Of a stretch of DNA of 64,000 bases, positions 55,031 through 64,000 are shown in pieces. Source of the DNA: Neokomagataea tanensis (lineage in GTDB: Bacteria; Pseudomonadota; Alphaproteobacteria; Acetobacterales; Acetobacteraceae). Where the stretch lies: contig NZ_CP032485.1 of NCBI RefSeq assembly GCF_006542335.1, forward strand, positions 62,001 through 126,000, given 5' to 3'. Below the pieces are notes generated by a model, which saw only the letters and a list, made by a program, of their open reading frames with translations, ran no database searches and had not been told where the DNA came from. The position numbers and the translations under genes are program-made. The first letter of the stretch is position 1. Each line of letters starts with the position of its first letter.

Positions 55031-55051
55031 TTAAGACTCACTGAGTCCTAA
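55031..55051 (-). promoter_or_regulatory. Palindromic operator candidate before the suf regulator
   Basis: Twenty-one-base inverted repeat: arms TTAAGACTCA (55031-55040) and TGAGTCCTAA (55042-55051) around one central base, nine of ten positions matched, with a perfect GACTCA/TGAGTC core. It ends 20 bases before the GTG. Its position fits autoregulation by the Rrf2 protein. No convincing -35/-10 pair could be fixed next to it. Confidence 0.6.
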
Positions 55052-55111
55052 TTGGAGTTCGAATTGCCCGATATCAACCACAGGGTCAAGATAATTGCGC
55101 TTTGTTCACTT

Positions 55112-56398
55112 TCAAAGCCCGGCGAACAGGCGAAAAAAACCTTCGAGTAGCGCACCGACGACAAAACCAACGATTGTTCCGTTAACCCGCACATACGCCA
55201 AATCGCGGCCCACACCGGCTTCGAGCTGACCTGAAAGAGCATTGCTGTCCCAACGGGCAATGACCGAAGCCATGAATATCTTCAATTTTTCACGAATTTT
55301 GGGTAAAAATGCAGTGATTCCGCGCTCTAACAACGCTTCAATTTTAAGTCTCAGCGCATCGTTGCCTCTAAGCATAGCGCTTAGGTTGCTTACCGAATTT
55401 GCTAAAACTACCGCGCTCCAGCCATCCTCACGCTGACTATCTTCCTCAGCCATTCTCCGAAACTTCAGCCACAACTCCTGACACCAAGCACGCAGCACAT
55501 CATGCTGAAGCACCGAGGACACACCCTTAACAAAATCGTTATGGTAGCCTTTCCCACGCTCTAATTTCTCAATTTCTTTGCACACCCACTCCGTGAAACC
55601 CTGCCTTAAAGTCGAGTCCATAGGGTCAATGCGCTCTATTTCTGCTTGCAGGGACTGAAAAACACGGCTGGCGACCGAACTGCCCAAAGCCCAGCCGACA
55701 AAACGTCCTCCCTGCTCCCGCACGCGCTCTTCCACAAAATTTCTTAACTCGTCTTCCTTGGCGGCAAGGGTGTCTTGGAGTTTTGCTATCAGAAACGAGA
55801 TAACTTCCTGATGCATCTCACTCTCGACCATGGCGCGTAACGCCCTTGCAAGCAGCGGTGCCAGTTCCTCACCATTCAAAACAACAGACATGGCCCCAGC
55901 CATCGCCGCCCCGGCCCGACCGTCCTCAACCCTCGCCAGCATGTCGGGCAAACTTCCCTTAAGGGCAGACACGACACCGTCCTTGACTTTTGGGTCGTCT
56001 AAAAAGCGCGCCAAAATGTCAGCTACGTCAATTTTCTGCAGGACACGGTGTACTTCAGCATCCGAGAATAACTGCTCCGTGACAAAACGACTCAACGCTT
56101 GCCCGAGCCGATCCTTTTGGCGCGGCAGAATCGCAGTGTGGGGAATGGGAATACCGAATGGATGGCGAAACAAAGCCGTTACCGCGAACCAATCTGCAAG
56201 GCCACCGACAACCCCAGAGCGTGTGCCGGCCCGCGCTACATCCATCCAAAAAGGCGCTAAAGCCGGATAGCGCACACTAAACCAAGTCGTTGCGCCAGAA
56301 GCCGCAACCATAAAAACCAACAAACCTTCTGCAACACGCTTAGGTGAAGGTCGGTCTTTCCGAGACGGATTTTTAGCGGATATGTGCAGTTTTTCCAT
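55112..56398 (-). CDS. DUF445-family membrane-associated protein
   Basis: 428 residues. One N-terminal hydrophobic helix (about 22-50, GLLVFMVAASGATTWFSV) and a C-terminal one (GTIVGFVVGALLEGFFRLFAGL), with a long helical body between. The family signature is seen near the N-terminus: GVVGGLADWFAVTALFRHPFGIPIPHTAILPRQKDRLGQALSRFV, given here as landmarks GLADWFAV and PIPHTAI. Related to E. coli YjiN; function unknown. Divergent from ppc; 183 bases between them hold both promoters but no gene. Confidence 0.88.
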   Translation of the reverse strand: MEKLHISAKNPSRKDRPSPKRVAEGLLVFMVAASGATTWFSVRYPALAPFWMDVARAGTRSGVVGGLADWFAVTALFRHPFGIPIPHTAILPRQKDRLGQALSRFVTEQLFSDAEVHRVLQKIDVADILARFLDDPKVKDGVVSALKGSLPDMLARVEDGRAGAAMAGAMSVVLNGEELAPLLARALRAMVESEMHQEVISFLIAKLQDTLAAKEDELRNFVEERVREQGGRFVGWALGSSVASRVFQSLQAEIERIDPMDSTLRQGFTEWVCKEIEKLERGKGYHNDFVKGVSSVLQHDVLRAWCQELWLKFRRMAEEDSQREDGWSAVVLANSVSNLSAMLRGNDALRLKIEALLERGITAFLPKIREKLKIFMASVIARWDSNALSGQLEAGVGRDLAYVRVNGTIVGFVVGALLEGFFRLFAGL

Positions 56399-56581
56399 TA
56401 TTCGCCCTTAGCACCGCAGCGTTTTTGTGTCGCCTGTTTCTCTGCCCGACAAAAAGGCATCTTACTCAAGGGTGTTGCACCACCGCGCAGGTCATGAAAC
56501 AACCATTCAACCTAAAGTGGACTATCACATGGCGTGATATCTACTGCTCCAACGTAATTTTATTTCAAGTGAGACCGTCCG

Positions 56582-59353
56582 ATGTCCCAACTCAGTTCCC
56601 GGCTCGATCCCACCCTATCCGGTCGGATTGAAGAGCTTGTCATCTCCTTGGAACAGGAACACGACGGTCTTGCCAGCGCCGTTCAGCGCATCAAATCTCA
56701 GTTTCTGTCACAAGAAGGCACAGACCCACTCTCGGATTTCACAAAAATTGTGCACTCTATGCGCGACGAGCTATTTGCCGAGCGCGCGGTAAAGTTACGC
56801 AGCTACGTGGGCCTCGAAAATGCTCAACCACTTGAGCGCCTTAAAAAGGTCGCACAAAAGCTCGTCGAGCAAGCACAAACGCCTCAAGACCTTGCTTGCC
56901 CTGATATCGCCGCCGTTTTCACGGCCCACCCGACATTTGCACTCGCCGATAACGTCTACGCGCAATTAGCACAACACGCGACGGCACCGACTGAAGGCCT
57001 GCCCCATTTAGCTACCCATCGCCGCGCCAGCCCGCCCACACTCAACCACGAGCAAACCCTTGCTTTGGAAGCTATTCTGCGGGGCCGTGACGCATTAGAC
57101 GAACTGACGTCTTTTATTCTCTCAGCAATGCAGGAGCGTTGGGGAAATGACGCAATCGCATCGGTAGACCCTTCTCCCGTCATTCTCGCCAGCTGGGTCG
57201 GCTTCGATACAGATGGCAGAACCGATATTGGCTGGTGGGATACGCTGCGTATCCGCTTGGAATTAAAGCTTTCTCAGCTATCACGCCTAGAGCAAAACCT
57301 AGCGGCGCAGCATTTGGAGCACACCGCTCTAGCAATGCGTGTACGCCGCGCTATCGAAGCTGTACGCACCCAGCATGAAGCGTGCCCAACAGGGCGGGAT
57401 GCCACTGCTGAGCAGATACAACACTTTGCTCTCACGTTGCTCAACCACCATGACGCAGCATTGGAAAATGCCCAACAACTCACACCGTTTTTCCGCGATG
57501 CCGCGGCCGATCTAAGCGCAGAGGAAACGTCAGCCCTACACGCGGTCCGTGCAGGCTTCATGAGCCACGGCCTCGGAATTGCACATATTCATACGCGCCT
57601 AAATGCCGCACAAATATACAACGTCGCCCGCTCACGCCTCGGCTTATCAGACGACCCCGCGTTACCTCGCCGCCGTCGTGTTCTAATGTCCAAAATCAAC
57701 GCCGCGCTAGACGAATTGACGCCGCGTCAAGTCGACTTCGGCGCGCTGATGACGGAAACCGCATCCGCTGCCCGCCTTATGATGACCATGGCGCAAATTC
57801 TCAAACACGTGGACAGCGGCTCCCCGATCCGGTTTTTGATTGCCGAAACAGAGAGCGGATACACCCTACTCGCAACACTTTGGCTTGCCCGTTTTATGGG
57901 TATCCAAGACCATCAAATCGAAATTTCCCCACTTTTCGAAACCGAGAGCGCCCTTGAAAATGGCGAGACTATTTTAGAGGAAGCTTTCCGCTCACCTCAC
58001 TGGCGCAATTACTTGCGTGCCAATGGTCGCCTCTCTTTGCAGTTCGGTTACTCAGATTCCGGCCGCTATGTCGGTCAGCTCGCAGCAACAAATCTTGTCG
58101 AGCGCCTTAGAATGCGCACCTTAGCCCTGCTGAAGGAGCACGGGTTAGAAGATGTCTCCCTCACCTTGTTTGACACACACGGCGAAAGCATCGGCCGCGG
58201 CGCTCACCCTTTCTCCCTCCGGCAGCGCCTTAATTATTTTTCCCCCGCACGTACACGCGCAGCACTCCACGAAGCGGGCATACGGCATCGCGTGGAAACA
58301 GCCTTCCAAGGTGGAGATGGCTACACATTGTTCGGCACGCACGATTTGGCTGCCTCCACAATTGCCACGCTAGCAGAACATATCACCGAAGCCCCAAAAG
58401 CTGACGAAGACCCAATTTATGCGCGCCCTGATTTTGCAGCGGACTTCTTTTCAACAATCGCGCTGGACATGGCCGCTCTCGTTGATGACCCAGGCTACGC
58501 AGCCCTCCTCAGCGCATTCGGCCCCTCTCTCATAGATAAAACAGGCTCTCGCCCGTCTGCCCGCCAATCAGACGCATCGACTGTGACGCAAATTACGCAT
58601 CCCAGCCAACTACGTGCGATTCCCAACAACGCCATACTCCAGCAACTCGGCTGGTGGGCCAATGTGCTGCACGGCTTGGGTAATGCCGCTCAACGGCACC
58701 CAGAAACATTCGAAGAATTACTGCAAAAATCACCACGCTTCCAAGGTGCAATGGATTTTGCCCGTCAAGCTCTAGCTCATTCAGACCTTGACGTACTGCG
58801 CGCCACCATTCGCCAGCTAGATCCCGGAACTTGGCTGGACCGCGCGTCGCAGGCCGATGATGAGGAGCGTCGGCAGTCCTATCTCACGATCTCTGATGGA
58901 CTGGAGGCACTGCGCTTTTGGACAAGTGCGCCAGCCATGTTCCGACGCATCCAAGCAGATAATATTGCTCTGCGCAGCACATGGCCCGAGGCACCGCGCA
59001 TGGCCGCCCGCGAAAAGCTTTTACATGCACTTCGCTTCGCCCTGATCGACCGAATTTGGTTGCTCGCCTCCCAAATTCCTTATTTTGGTCCCCGCTCGAA
59101 CCTTACGCGCGATGGCATCACCCAGCTTGCACTGTGCCTAGATATTCCACGCATGCTGCATATTCTGGAAGACCTGTTCCCACTCGCGGCTCCGAGCATC
59201 GCACATATCGATTTTGGCGAACCTCGTGACCAAGCTGCAGCTGAAGGCTTTATTGCCGAGCATGAGCAGCTTTTCCGCCCATTGGCGCGGCATTTCGAAC
59301 TTCTACGCGAAATCGGTATCGCCATTATGCATGCAAACCGTGCGTTTGGTTAG
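56582..59353 (+). CDS. ppc: Phosphoenolpyruvate carboxylase, divergent type
   Basis: 923 residues, close to the usual 880-960. Carboxylates PEP to oxaloacetate. The catalytic His region reads FTAHPTFALAD (H116) instead of TAHPTE. Other landmarks are changed but recognisable: GFDTDGRTDIGWWDT for the GxDRDGNP loop, SPLFETESALENGE for PLFET, FGYSDSGRYVG for GYSDSxKD, and HGESIGRGAHP for FHGRGGSxGRGG. The C-terminus ends ANRAFG without the canonical QNTG. This pattern looks like the alphaproteobacterial variant that I recall from methylotrophs, often insensitive to usual effectors; activity is likely but not certain. Confidence 0.85.
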   Translation: MSQLSSRLDPTLSGRIEELVISLEQEHDGLASAVQRIKSQFLSQEGTDPLSDFTKIVHSMRDELFAERAVKLRSYVGLENAQPLERLKKVAQKLVEQAQTPQDLACPDIAAVFTAHPTFALADNVYAQLAQHATAPTEGLPHLATHRRASPPTLNHEQTLALEAILRGRDALDELTSFILSAMQERWGNDAIASVDPSPVILASWVGFDTDGRTDIGWWDTLRIRLELKLSQLSRLEQNLAAQHLEHTALAMRVRRAIEAVRTQHEACPTGRDATAEQIQHFALTLLNHHDAALENAQQLTPFFRDAAADLSAEETSALHAVRAGFMSHGLGIAHIHTRLNAAQIYNVARSRLGLSDDPALPRRRRVLMSKINAALDELTPRQVDFGALMTETASAARLMMTMAQILKHVDSGSPIRFLIAETESGYTLLATLWLARFMGIQDHQIEISPLFETESALENGETILEEAFRSPHWRNYLRANGRLSLQFGYSDSGRYVGQLAATNLVERLRMRTLALLKEHGLEDVSLTLFDTHGESIGRGAHPFSLRQRLNYFSPARTRAALHEAGIRHRVETAFQGGDGYTLFGTHDLAASTIATLAEHITEAPKADEDPIYARPDFAADFFSTIALDMAALVDDPGYAALLSAFGPSLIDKTGSRPSARQSDASTVTQITHPSQLRAIPNNAILQQLGWWANVLHGLGNAAQRHPETFEELLQKSPRFQGAMDFARQALAHSDLDVLRATIRQLDPGTWLDRASQADDEERRQSYLTISDGLEALRFWTSAPAMFRRIQADNIALRSTWPEAPRMAAREKLLHALRFALIDRIWLLASQIPYFGPRSNLTRDGITQLALCLDIPRMLHILEDLFPLAAPSIAHIDFGEPRDQAAAEGFIAEHEQLFRPLARHFELLREIGIAIMHANRAFG

Positions 59354-59434
59354 ACGAAAGGACCAGTCTCAGTCTTGTCGATAACGTAACGTCTGCTAGG
59401 AAAAGAGCTTCACGTCAGCAAGGACAGTATATCC

Positions 59435-61039
59435 ATGTTTCGTAAAGCTCTTTTATCAACCCTTGCACTCTCAATGCTCTCATCGACTGCGCTGGCTGCC
59501 CCGGCAGAACAGCCAGCGCCCAAAAGCAATGAAAACGCTGACAGCGTAACGCACGGCACGGTGGTGGTTGATGGCTCAACCATTTCTTACCAAGCCGTTG
59601 CTGGGACTATTCTTGTTCACGGCGGGTCTTACGATGACTCCTCCGATGTCTTAAATAAGCGTGGCGTAAAGCTCTCCGCCGCAAAAGATGACGACAGCGC
59701 AAAAAATCCGCCTGTCGCCTCCATGTTCTATACCGCCTATTTCAAGGACGGTGTTCCTTCTGGCCGCCGCCCCATCACTTTCCTTTATAATGGTGGTCCG
59801 GGTTCTGCATCCGTGTGGGTACATATGGGTACGTTCGGCCCACGTCGCGTCAACACACCCGGCGATACACACCTGCCAGCCGCCCCTTACCAGCTTATTA
59901 GTAACCCTCAGTCCTTGCTCGACGTTTCCGACCTCGTCTTTGTTGATGCTCCCGGCACCGGCTTCTCGCGCATTGGCGGCAAAGATGCAGACAAAACTTT
60001 CCTAGGCGTCGATGGTGATGCGGAAGCCTTTACGCATTTCATTGCCCAGTTCCTGGCAAAATATAGCCGTTTCAATTCGCCTAAATATCTTTTTGGCGAA
60101 AGCTACGGCACCATGCGCTCTGCTGTCGTCATTAATAATCTGGAACAAGAGCAGAATATCGACTTCAATGGCGTTATCCTGCTGTCTCAAATTTTGAACT
60201 ATGACAACAGCGCCGATACACCCCAATTTAACCCCGGTGTGGACGATCCGTATGTGTTGGCACTACCGACCTATGCCGCAACTGCATGGTACCATAAGGC
60301 GCTGCCAGCAGCTCACCCTGACCTCAAAGCATTTTTGAGCGAAGTTGAACACTTTGCGCTCAATGACTACACGCTGGCTTTGGCACAAGGCAGTGACTTG
60401 TCTGACCAGCAACGTAATAGCATTGCACAAAAGCTGCATGACTATACCGGCCTGCCAGTGGACTACATTCTAAAGTCCAATCTGCGTGTTAATGGCGGAC
60501 AATTCGAACAACAGCTTCAAGCAACAACCGGGATGGCCACCGGGCGCCTAGACACACGTTATTCGAGCCCAACCATCGACCCCATGAGCAAAGAAGTAGA
60601 ATACGACCCACAATCAAGTGCCATCAGTTCAGCCTACGTTACGCTCTTCAATGATTACGTACGCAGCACATTGAAGTATGGGTCAGATGAATCCTACCAC
60701 CTCTTCAATAGCTCGGGCGGACGCTGGGACAACAAGCACACTCAACCAAGCGGCTACCCGGCCGAAGGTGTTCCAAACGTCATGTCTGACCTTGCCATGG
60801 CTATGAAAACCAACCCGAACCTCCACGTCATGCTAAACGCTGGCTACTACGATCTTGCCACCCCCTACTTCGAGGGGATTTACGAAATGAAGCACCTGCC
60901 GATCCCTGCTGCTTTACAAAAAAATATTGAGTACGCTCAGTATGATTCCGGGCATATGGTCTACGTAGATCCAAAGTCCCTGCAGCAATTGCATGACAAT
61001 GTCGCTACTTTCATCCGTAAAACCGATAATCTCCACTAA
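59435..61039 (+). CDS. Secreted S10-family serine carboxypeptidase
   Basis: 534 residues. Signal peptide 1-21 (MFRKALLSTLALSMLSSTALA, cleavage before APAEQ) predicts periplasmic or extracellular location. Alpha/beta-hydrolase S10 motifs: FLYNGGPGSASVW (oxyanion hole, about 117), VFVDAPGTGFSR, FGESYGT with catalytic Ser223, the Asp expected in NAGYYDLATPY and His507 in SGHMVY. AAGGA precedes the ATG. It follows ppc by 81 bases with no terminator seen, and converges on fusA across a strong terminator. Role probably nutrient peptide trimming. Confidence 0.92.
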   Translation: MFRKALLSTLALSMLSSTALAAPAEQPAPKSNENADSVTHGTVVVDGSTISYQAVAGTILVHGGSYDDSSDVLNKRGVKLSAAKDDDSAKNPPVASMFYTAYFKDGVPSGRRPITFLYNGGPGSASVWVHMGTFGPRRVNTPGDTHLPAAPYQLISNPQSLLDVSDLVFVDAPGTGFSRIGGKDADKTFLGVDGDAEAFTHFIAQFLAKYSRFNSPKYLFGESYGTMRSAVVINNLEQEQNIDFNGVILLSQILNYDNSADTPQFNPGVDDPYVLALPTYAATAWYHKALPAAHPDLKAFLSEVEHFALNDYTLALAQGSDLSDQQRNSIAQKLHDYTGLPVDYILKSNLRVNGGQFEQQLQATTGMATGRLDTRYSSPTIDPMSKEVEYDPQSSAISSAYVTLFNDYVRSTLKYGSDESYHLFNSSGGRWDNKHTQPSGYPAEGVPNVMSDLAMAMKTNPNLHVMLNAGYYDLATPYFEGIYEMKHLPIPAALQKNIEYAQYDSGHMVYVDPKSLQQLHDNVATFIRKTDNLH

Positions 61040-61101
61040 CACTAAGCTGAGCATACGGCTGAGGGAACATCACTCCCTCAGTAACCTCACAATTCGAACA
61101 T

Positions 61102-61136
61102 AAAAAAACCCCGCCAGTCAGACTGGCGGGGTTTTT
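61102..61136. terminator. Bidirectional terminator between the S10 peptidase and fusA
   Basis: Eleven-base stem CCCCGCCAGTC/GACTGGCGGGG (61109-61119 with 61121-61131), with seven A before (61102-61108) and five T after. Works for both convergent genes. Confidence 0.93.
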
Positions 61137-61159
61137 CATTTCCGGGAAACCGGGAGCAA

Positions 61160-63262
61160 TCAGGAAGATTGCGCCATAATTTCGTCGGCCACGTTGCGTG
61201 GAACTGGGTCGTAGTGATGGAACTGCATTGTGAAGGATGCACGACCCTTCGTTGCAGAACGCAGATGCGAGATGTAGCCGAACATTTCCTTCAGCGGCAC
61301 CTGTGCACGGATCATCACTGTAGAACCAGCTGTTTCTTGGTTCTGGATGATACCACGACGACGGTTCAAGTCACCAACAACGTCACCAACGTGGTCGTTA
61401 GGCGTTGTGATTTCGACGTCCATGATTGGCTCAAGGATCACCGGACCTGCAAGCTTCATACCTTCACGGAAGCAAGCCTTAGCCGCGATTTCGAAGGCCA
61501 GAGCCGACGAGTCAACGTCATGGTACTTACCGTCAAGCAACGTGAACTTGAAGTCCACAGTTGGGAAGCCGGCCATCACACCAGTCGAAGACTGCATGCG
61601 AATGCCCTTTTCAACCGCTGGGATGTATTCACGAGGAACAGCACCACCAACAACCTTGTTTTCAAACAAGATTTCGTCAGGCTTGTCAGAAGGAGCGAAC
61701 TCGATCTTAACTTCAGCGTACTGACCCGAACCACCAGACTGCTTCTTGTGGGTGTAGGTGTGTACGTAAGGCTTCGTGATCGTCTCACGATAAGCCACCT
61801 GAGGAGCACCAATGTTGGCGTCAACGTTGTATTCACGACGCAGACGGTCAACGATGATGTCGAGGTGAAGCTCACCCATGCCGGACAGAATGGTCTGACC
61901 TGTTTCTTGGTCCGTCTTCAACTGCAGAGAAGGATCTTCAGCTGTCAGCTTCTGCAGAGCCAGCGTCATCTTCTCAACAGCGTCCTTGGTCTTCGGCTCG
62001 ACGGAGATGTCGATAACCGGAACAGGGAACTGCATACGCTCCAGAACAACCGGATCAGCGGCGTCAGCAAGCGTATCACCCGTTACCGTGTCCTTCAGGC
62101 CAACGAACGCAGCAATGTCACCGGCGCCAACCGACTTCACTTCCTGACGCTTGTCAGCATGCATCTGGAACATACGACCGATACGTTCCTTGTGGCCCTT
62201 CGTTGTGTTCAACACGGTATCACCGACGTTAAGAACACCACGATAGACGCGAACGAATGTCAGCGTACCGTACTTGTCAGAAATAATCTTGAACGCAAGA
62301 CCAGCGAACTTGCCGTCTGGGTCAACCGGAACGATTGGCAAGAAGTTTTCGTCAACTTCTTCGTTTTCCGGTGGCGCAATGCGGATACCTTCGACTTCGT
62401 CTGGAGCCGGCAGGTAATCAACAACTGCATCAAGCAAAGGCTGTACGCCCTTGTTCTTAAACGCAGTACCGCACATTACGGGACGGAATTCACCGCTGAC
62501 TGCACCCTTCTTGATGCACTTCTTCAGGGTAGCGACGTCCACTTCACCCTTTTCGAAGTACTCTTCCATTGCTGCGTCATCGACAGCAAGTGCTGTGTCG
62601 AGCAGGGTCTGGCGAGCTTCCTCAGCCTTTTCCTTCATGTCAGCTGGGATGTCTTCGTAGTGGAACTTAGCGCCGAGTTCGCCGCCTTCCCACACGATTG
62701 CACGCATCTCAACCAGATCAACAACGCCGACAAAGTTTTCTTCAGCGCCGATTGGCAGCTGCAGAGGAACGGCAACGATGTCGAGCTTTTCTTTCAGCGT
62801 GCTGAAAGCATAGTCGAAGTTCGCGCCTGTACGGTCGAGCTTGTTGATGAAGATAATGCGCGGAACGTTGTAACGATCTGCCAGACGCCAGTTCGTTTCG
62901 GACTGCGGCTGAACACCCGCCACGCCTTCAATAACGAAGATCGCGCCGTCAAGCACGCGGAGCGAACGGTTCACTTCGATGTTGAAGTCGATGTGGCCCG
63001 GCGTGTCGATGATGTTGATGCGGTTGCCGTTCCACTCACACGTTACAGCAGCAGATGTAATCGTGATGCCACGCTCACGTTCCTGCGCCATGTAGTCGGT
63101 GGTGGTGTTACCATCATGCACTTCACCGATACGGTGCGACATGCCCGTGTAGTACAGGATACGCTCGGTCGTTGTGGTCTTACCTGCGTCAATGTGAGCG
63201 GTAATACCGATATTGCGGATCTTCGAGAGAGCCGATTTGGCTTCCTGAACGCTTTCGGACAC
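61160..63262 (-). CDS. fusA: Elongation factor G
   Basis: 700 residues from GTG 63262, chosen because GGAGG (63269-63273) lies six bases upstream; the frame extends to 63394 without family likeness. Translocase GTPase: G1 [11 protein letters not shown]2 [10 protein letters not shown]3 DTPGHIDF, G4 NKLDR, then domain II, III ([26 protein letters not shown]), IV and V ([22 protein letters not shown]). Not in the usual rpsL-rpsG-fusA-tuf setting; here rpmB is upstream and the 3' neighbour is convergent. Confidence 0.97.
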   Translation of the reverse strand: MSESVQEAKSALSKIRNIGITAHIDAGKTTTTERILYYTGMSHRIGEVHDGNTTTDYMAQERERGITITSAAVTCEWNGNRINIIDTPGHIDFNIEVNRSLRVLDGAIFVIEGVAGVQPQSETNWRLADRYNVPRIIFINKLDRTGANFDYAFSTLKEKLDIVAVPLQLPIGAEENFVGVVDLVEMRAIVWEGGELGAKFHYEDIPADMKEKAEEARQTLLDTALAVDDAAMEEYFEKGEVDVATLKKCIKKGAVSGEFRPVMCGTAFKNKGVQPLLDAVVDYLPAPDEVEGIRIAPPENEEVDENFLPIVPVDPDGKFAGLAFKIISDKYGTLTFVRVYRGVLNVGDTVLNTTKGHKERIGRMFQMHADKRQEVKSVGAGDIAAFVGLKDTVTGDTLADAADPVVLERMQFPVPVIDISVEPKTKDAVEKMTLALQKLTAEDPSLQLKTDQETGQTILSGMGELHLDIIVDRLRREYNVDANIGAPQVAYRETITKPYVHTYTHKKQSGGSGQYAEVKIEFAPSDKPDEILFENKVVGGAVPREYIPAVEKGIRMQSSTGVMAGFPTVDFKFTLLDGKYHDVDSSALAFEIAAKACFREGMKLAGPVILEPIMDVEITTPNDHVGDVVGDLNRRRGIIQNQETAGSTVMIRAQVPLKEMFGYISHLRSATKGRASFTMQFHHYDPVPRNVADEIMAQSS

Positions 63263-63280
63263 GGATAACCTCCAAAATAC

Positions 63281-63379
63281 AATAAAAGGTGTTTCAGTCT
63301 TAACCGAAACACCTCCGCCGCAGCCCTTAGGGCTGAACCTGATATGTCCCAGTGGCGGTGGAATGACCCAGACCGCCAC
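63281..63379 (-). promoter_or_regulatory. Structured leader of fusA with a terminator-like hairpin
   Basis: Three hairpins in the minus-strand leader: GTGGCGGT/ACCGCCAC (63352-63359 with 63372-63379), CAGCC/GGCTG (63321-63325 with 63331-63335) and GGTGTTTC/GAAACACC (63288-63295 with 63306-63313). The last is followed by TTTTATTGTATTTT, ending four bases before the GGAGG of fusA, as in an attenuator. Confidence 0.6.
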
Positions 63380-63396
63380 GGTTTTCAAGAGCAATC

Positions 63397-63424
63397 TTTA
63401 TACCAAAATGCCGATCACTGAAAA
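63397..63424 (-). promoter_or_regulatory. fusA promoter candidate
   Basis: On the minus strand TTTTCA (63424-63419), 16 bases, TATAAA (63402-63397): four and five of six matches to the sigma-70 consensus. It would start transcription near 63390, giving a leader of about 128 bases that contains the three hairpins. Confidence 0.4.
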
Positions 63425-63461
63425 TTTTTCAGCTTGACACGCCATCAGGCATTGAGAGCCT

Positions 63462-63764
63462 TCAGGCGGACTGGACGGCCTTGCGCTCCTGCACACGCAG
63501 AATACGGCGCTTGATAACCTTTGCTTCGACCGGAAGCTTACGGTCAGGCGTACCAAGCAGGAACGAATCCAAGCCGCCGTTATGTTCAATGGTACGGATG
63601 CCGTTTGTGGACAAACGCATACGGACTGAAGCCCCGAGAATATCAGAAACCAGAGTGGTCTCTTGAAGATTCGGGAGAAAACGACGGCGGGACTTGTTGT
63701 TGGCGTGGCTGACGTTATTGCCCGTCAGCACGCCCTTGCCCGTGACTTGGCAACGGCGAGACAT
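63462..63764 (-). CDS. rpmB: 50S ribosomal protein L28
   Basis: 100 residues. Family pattern: [34 protein letters not shown], quoted as landmarks RRCQVTGKG and [11 protein letters not shown], then [23 protein letters not shown]. The C-terminal extension after residue 75 ([24 protein letters not shown]) is usual in alphaproteobacteria. A single gene here, not next to rpmG. A small hairpin rich in A/T (about 63420-63434) follows the stop. Confidence 0.96.
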   Translation of the reverse strand: MSRRCQVTGKGVLTGNNVSHANNKSRRRFLPNLQETTLVSDILGASVRMRLSTNGIRTIEHNGGLDSFLLGTPDRKLPVEAKVIKRRILRVQERKAVQSA

Positions 63765-63859
63765 ATTAGCACTTTCCTCGATGCTGGATGACGCTGGACG
63801 TCTATGCCCGGCGCGTTCCGTAAATCAGGCGCGGCTTATGGCGAAAGATAGCCCTTCCG

Positions 63860-64000
63860 TCAAGCCCTTATCGTAAATTCACCACTCTGCGCGCGCCACA
63901 TAGACGCATATTGACCACCCAAAACAAGCAATTCTGCATGGGTCCCGCGCTCAATAATCCGCCCTTTATCCATAACAATAATCTGATCGACCGACGCAAT
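63860..64000 (-). CDS. ABC exporter ATP-binding C-terminus (cut by window edge)
   Basis: Open minus-strand frame from the right edge to a TGA at 63860, 46 residues. It reads [21 protein letters not shown], the strand after the H loop of an ABC ATPase, then [17 protein letters not shown]. The GGxYAxMWxxQ ending is typical of fused exporters of the Atm1/MsbA kind, and most like the Atm1/heavy-metal group. Walker motifs and membrane domain lie outside the window. Confidence 0.85.
   Translation of the reverse strand: MASVDQIIVMDKGRIIERGTHAELLVLGGQYASMWRAQSGEFTIRA

Noticed and set aside
61169..63268. A 699-residue open frame on the plus strand, antisense to fusA over its whole length
   Set aside because: It mirrors fusA codons, has His/Arg/Val/Asn-rich composition, no family likeness and no ribosome site. 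Codon bias of a highly expressed gene leaves the opposite frame open.

Overview
The window is an ordinary, gene-dense stretch of bacterial chromosome. I read it as an alphaproteobacterium, most likely of the acetic acid bacteria (Acetobacteraceae). Reasons: the run birA-coaX-rnj-proS-lolC-lolD-dnaE on one strand, a short 438-residue ProS, an inositol-monophosphatase-type HisN, a Bpt leucyltransferase next to parC-recO, RNase J in a Gram-negative (kdsB implies LPS), and an Rrf2-led suf operon. The genus cannot be fixed from the sequence alone. No rRNA, CRISPR array, insertion sequence, prophage or integrase was seen.

Layout. 1-4.9 kb: divergent mfd (cut by the left edge) and recG, both DNA repair, then a degenerate-GGDEF/EAL protein. 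5-6 kb: a frameshifted LpxR-like outer-membrane gene. 6.3-7 kb: a double cold-shock-domain protein. 7.1-10.1 kb: kdsB-pheA-dapA-smpB on the minus strand. 10.2-13.9 kb: hisN, serA and comM on the plus strand. 13.9-16 kb: sseA and a frameshifted metC. 16.1-19.3 kb: AI-2E transporter, EEP-family protein and a cardiolipin-synthase-like protein. 19.4-36.1 kb: bpt facing a long minus-strand run of birA, coaX, rnj, proS, lolC, lolD, dnaE, rpsB, tsf, recO, an AT-rich orphan and parC. 36.1-43.1 kb: a proteostasis block (tig, clpP, clpX, lon, hupB) bracketed by tRNA-Leu and tRNA-Val. 43.2-49.2 kb: nnr, a small membrane protein, an AT-hook DEAD-box helicase and a TrmA/RumA-type methyltransferase. 49.1-55 kb: a full suf operon (rrf2, sufB, C, D, S, T, and an A-type carrier) with a palindromic operator candidate. 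55.1-64 kb: DUF445 protein, an atypical PEP carboxylase, a secreted S10 peptidase, fusA, rpmB and the end of an ABC exporter.

How they work together. The content is mostly housekeeping: amino-acid biosynthesis (Lys, Phe, His, Ser, Met), translation (S2, EF-Ts, EF-G, L28, ProRS, SmpB, two tRNAs), protein quality control, Fe-S assembly, lipoprotein export and anaplerosis. I found no convincing new multi-gene system. The points most worth a second look are: a one-base contraction of a G tract breaking metC; a 14-bp inverted repeat that buries the start codon of comM; a DEAD-box helicase with four AT-hook cores; a 21-bp palindrome before the suf regulator; a structured, terminator-like leader before fusA; and an AT-rich orphan wedged between recO and parC.
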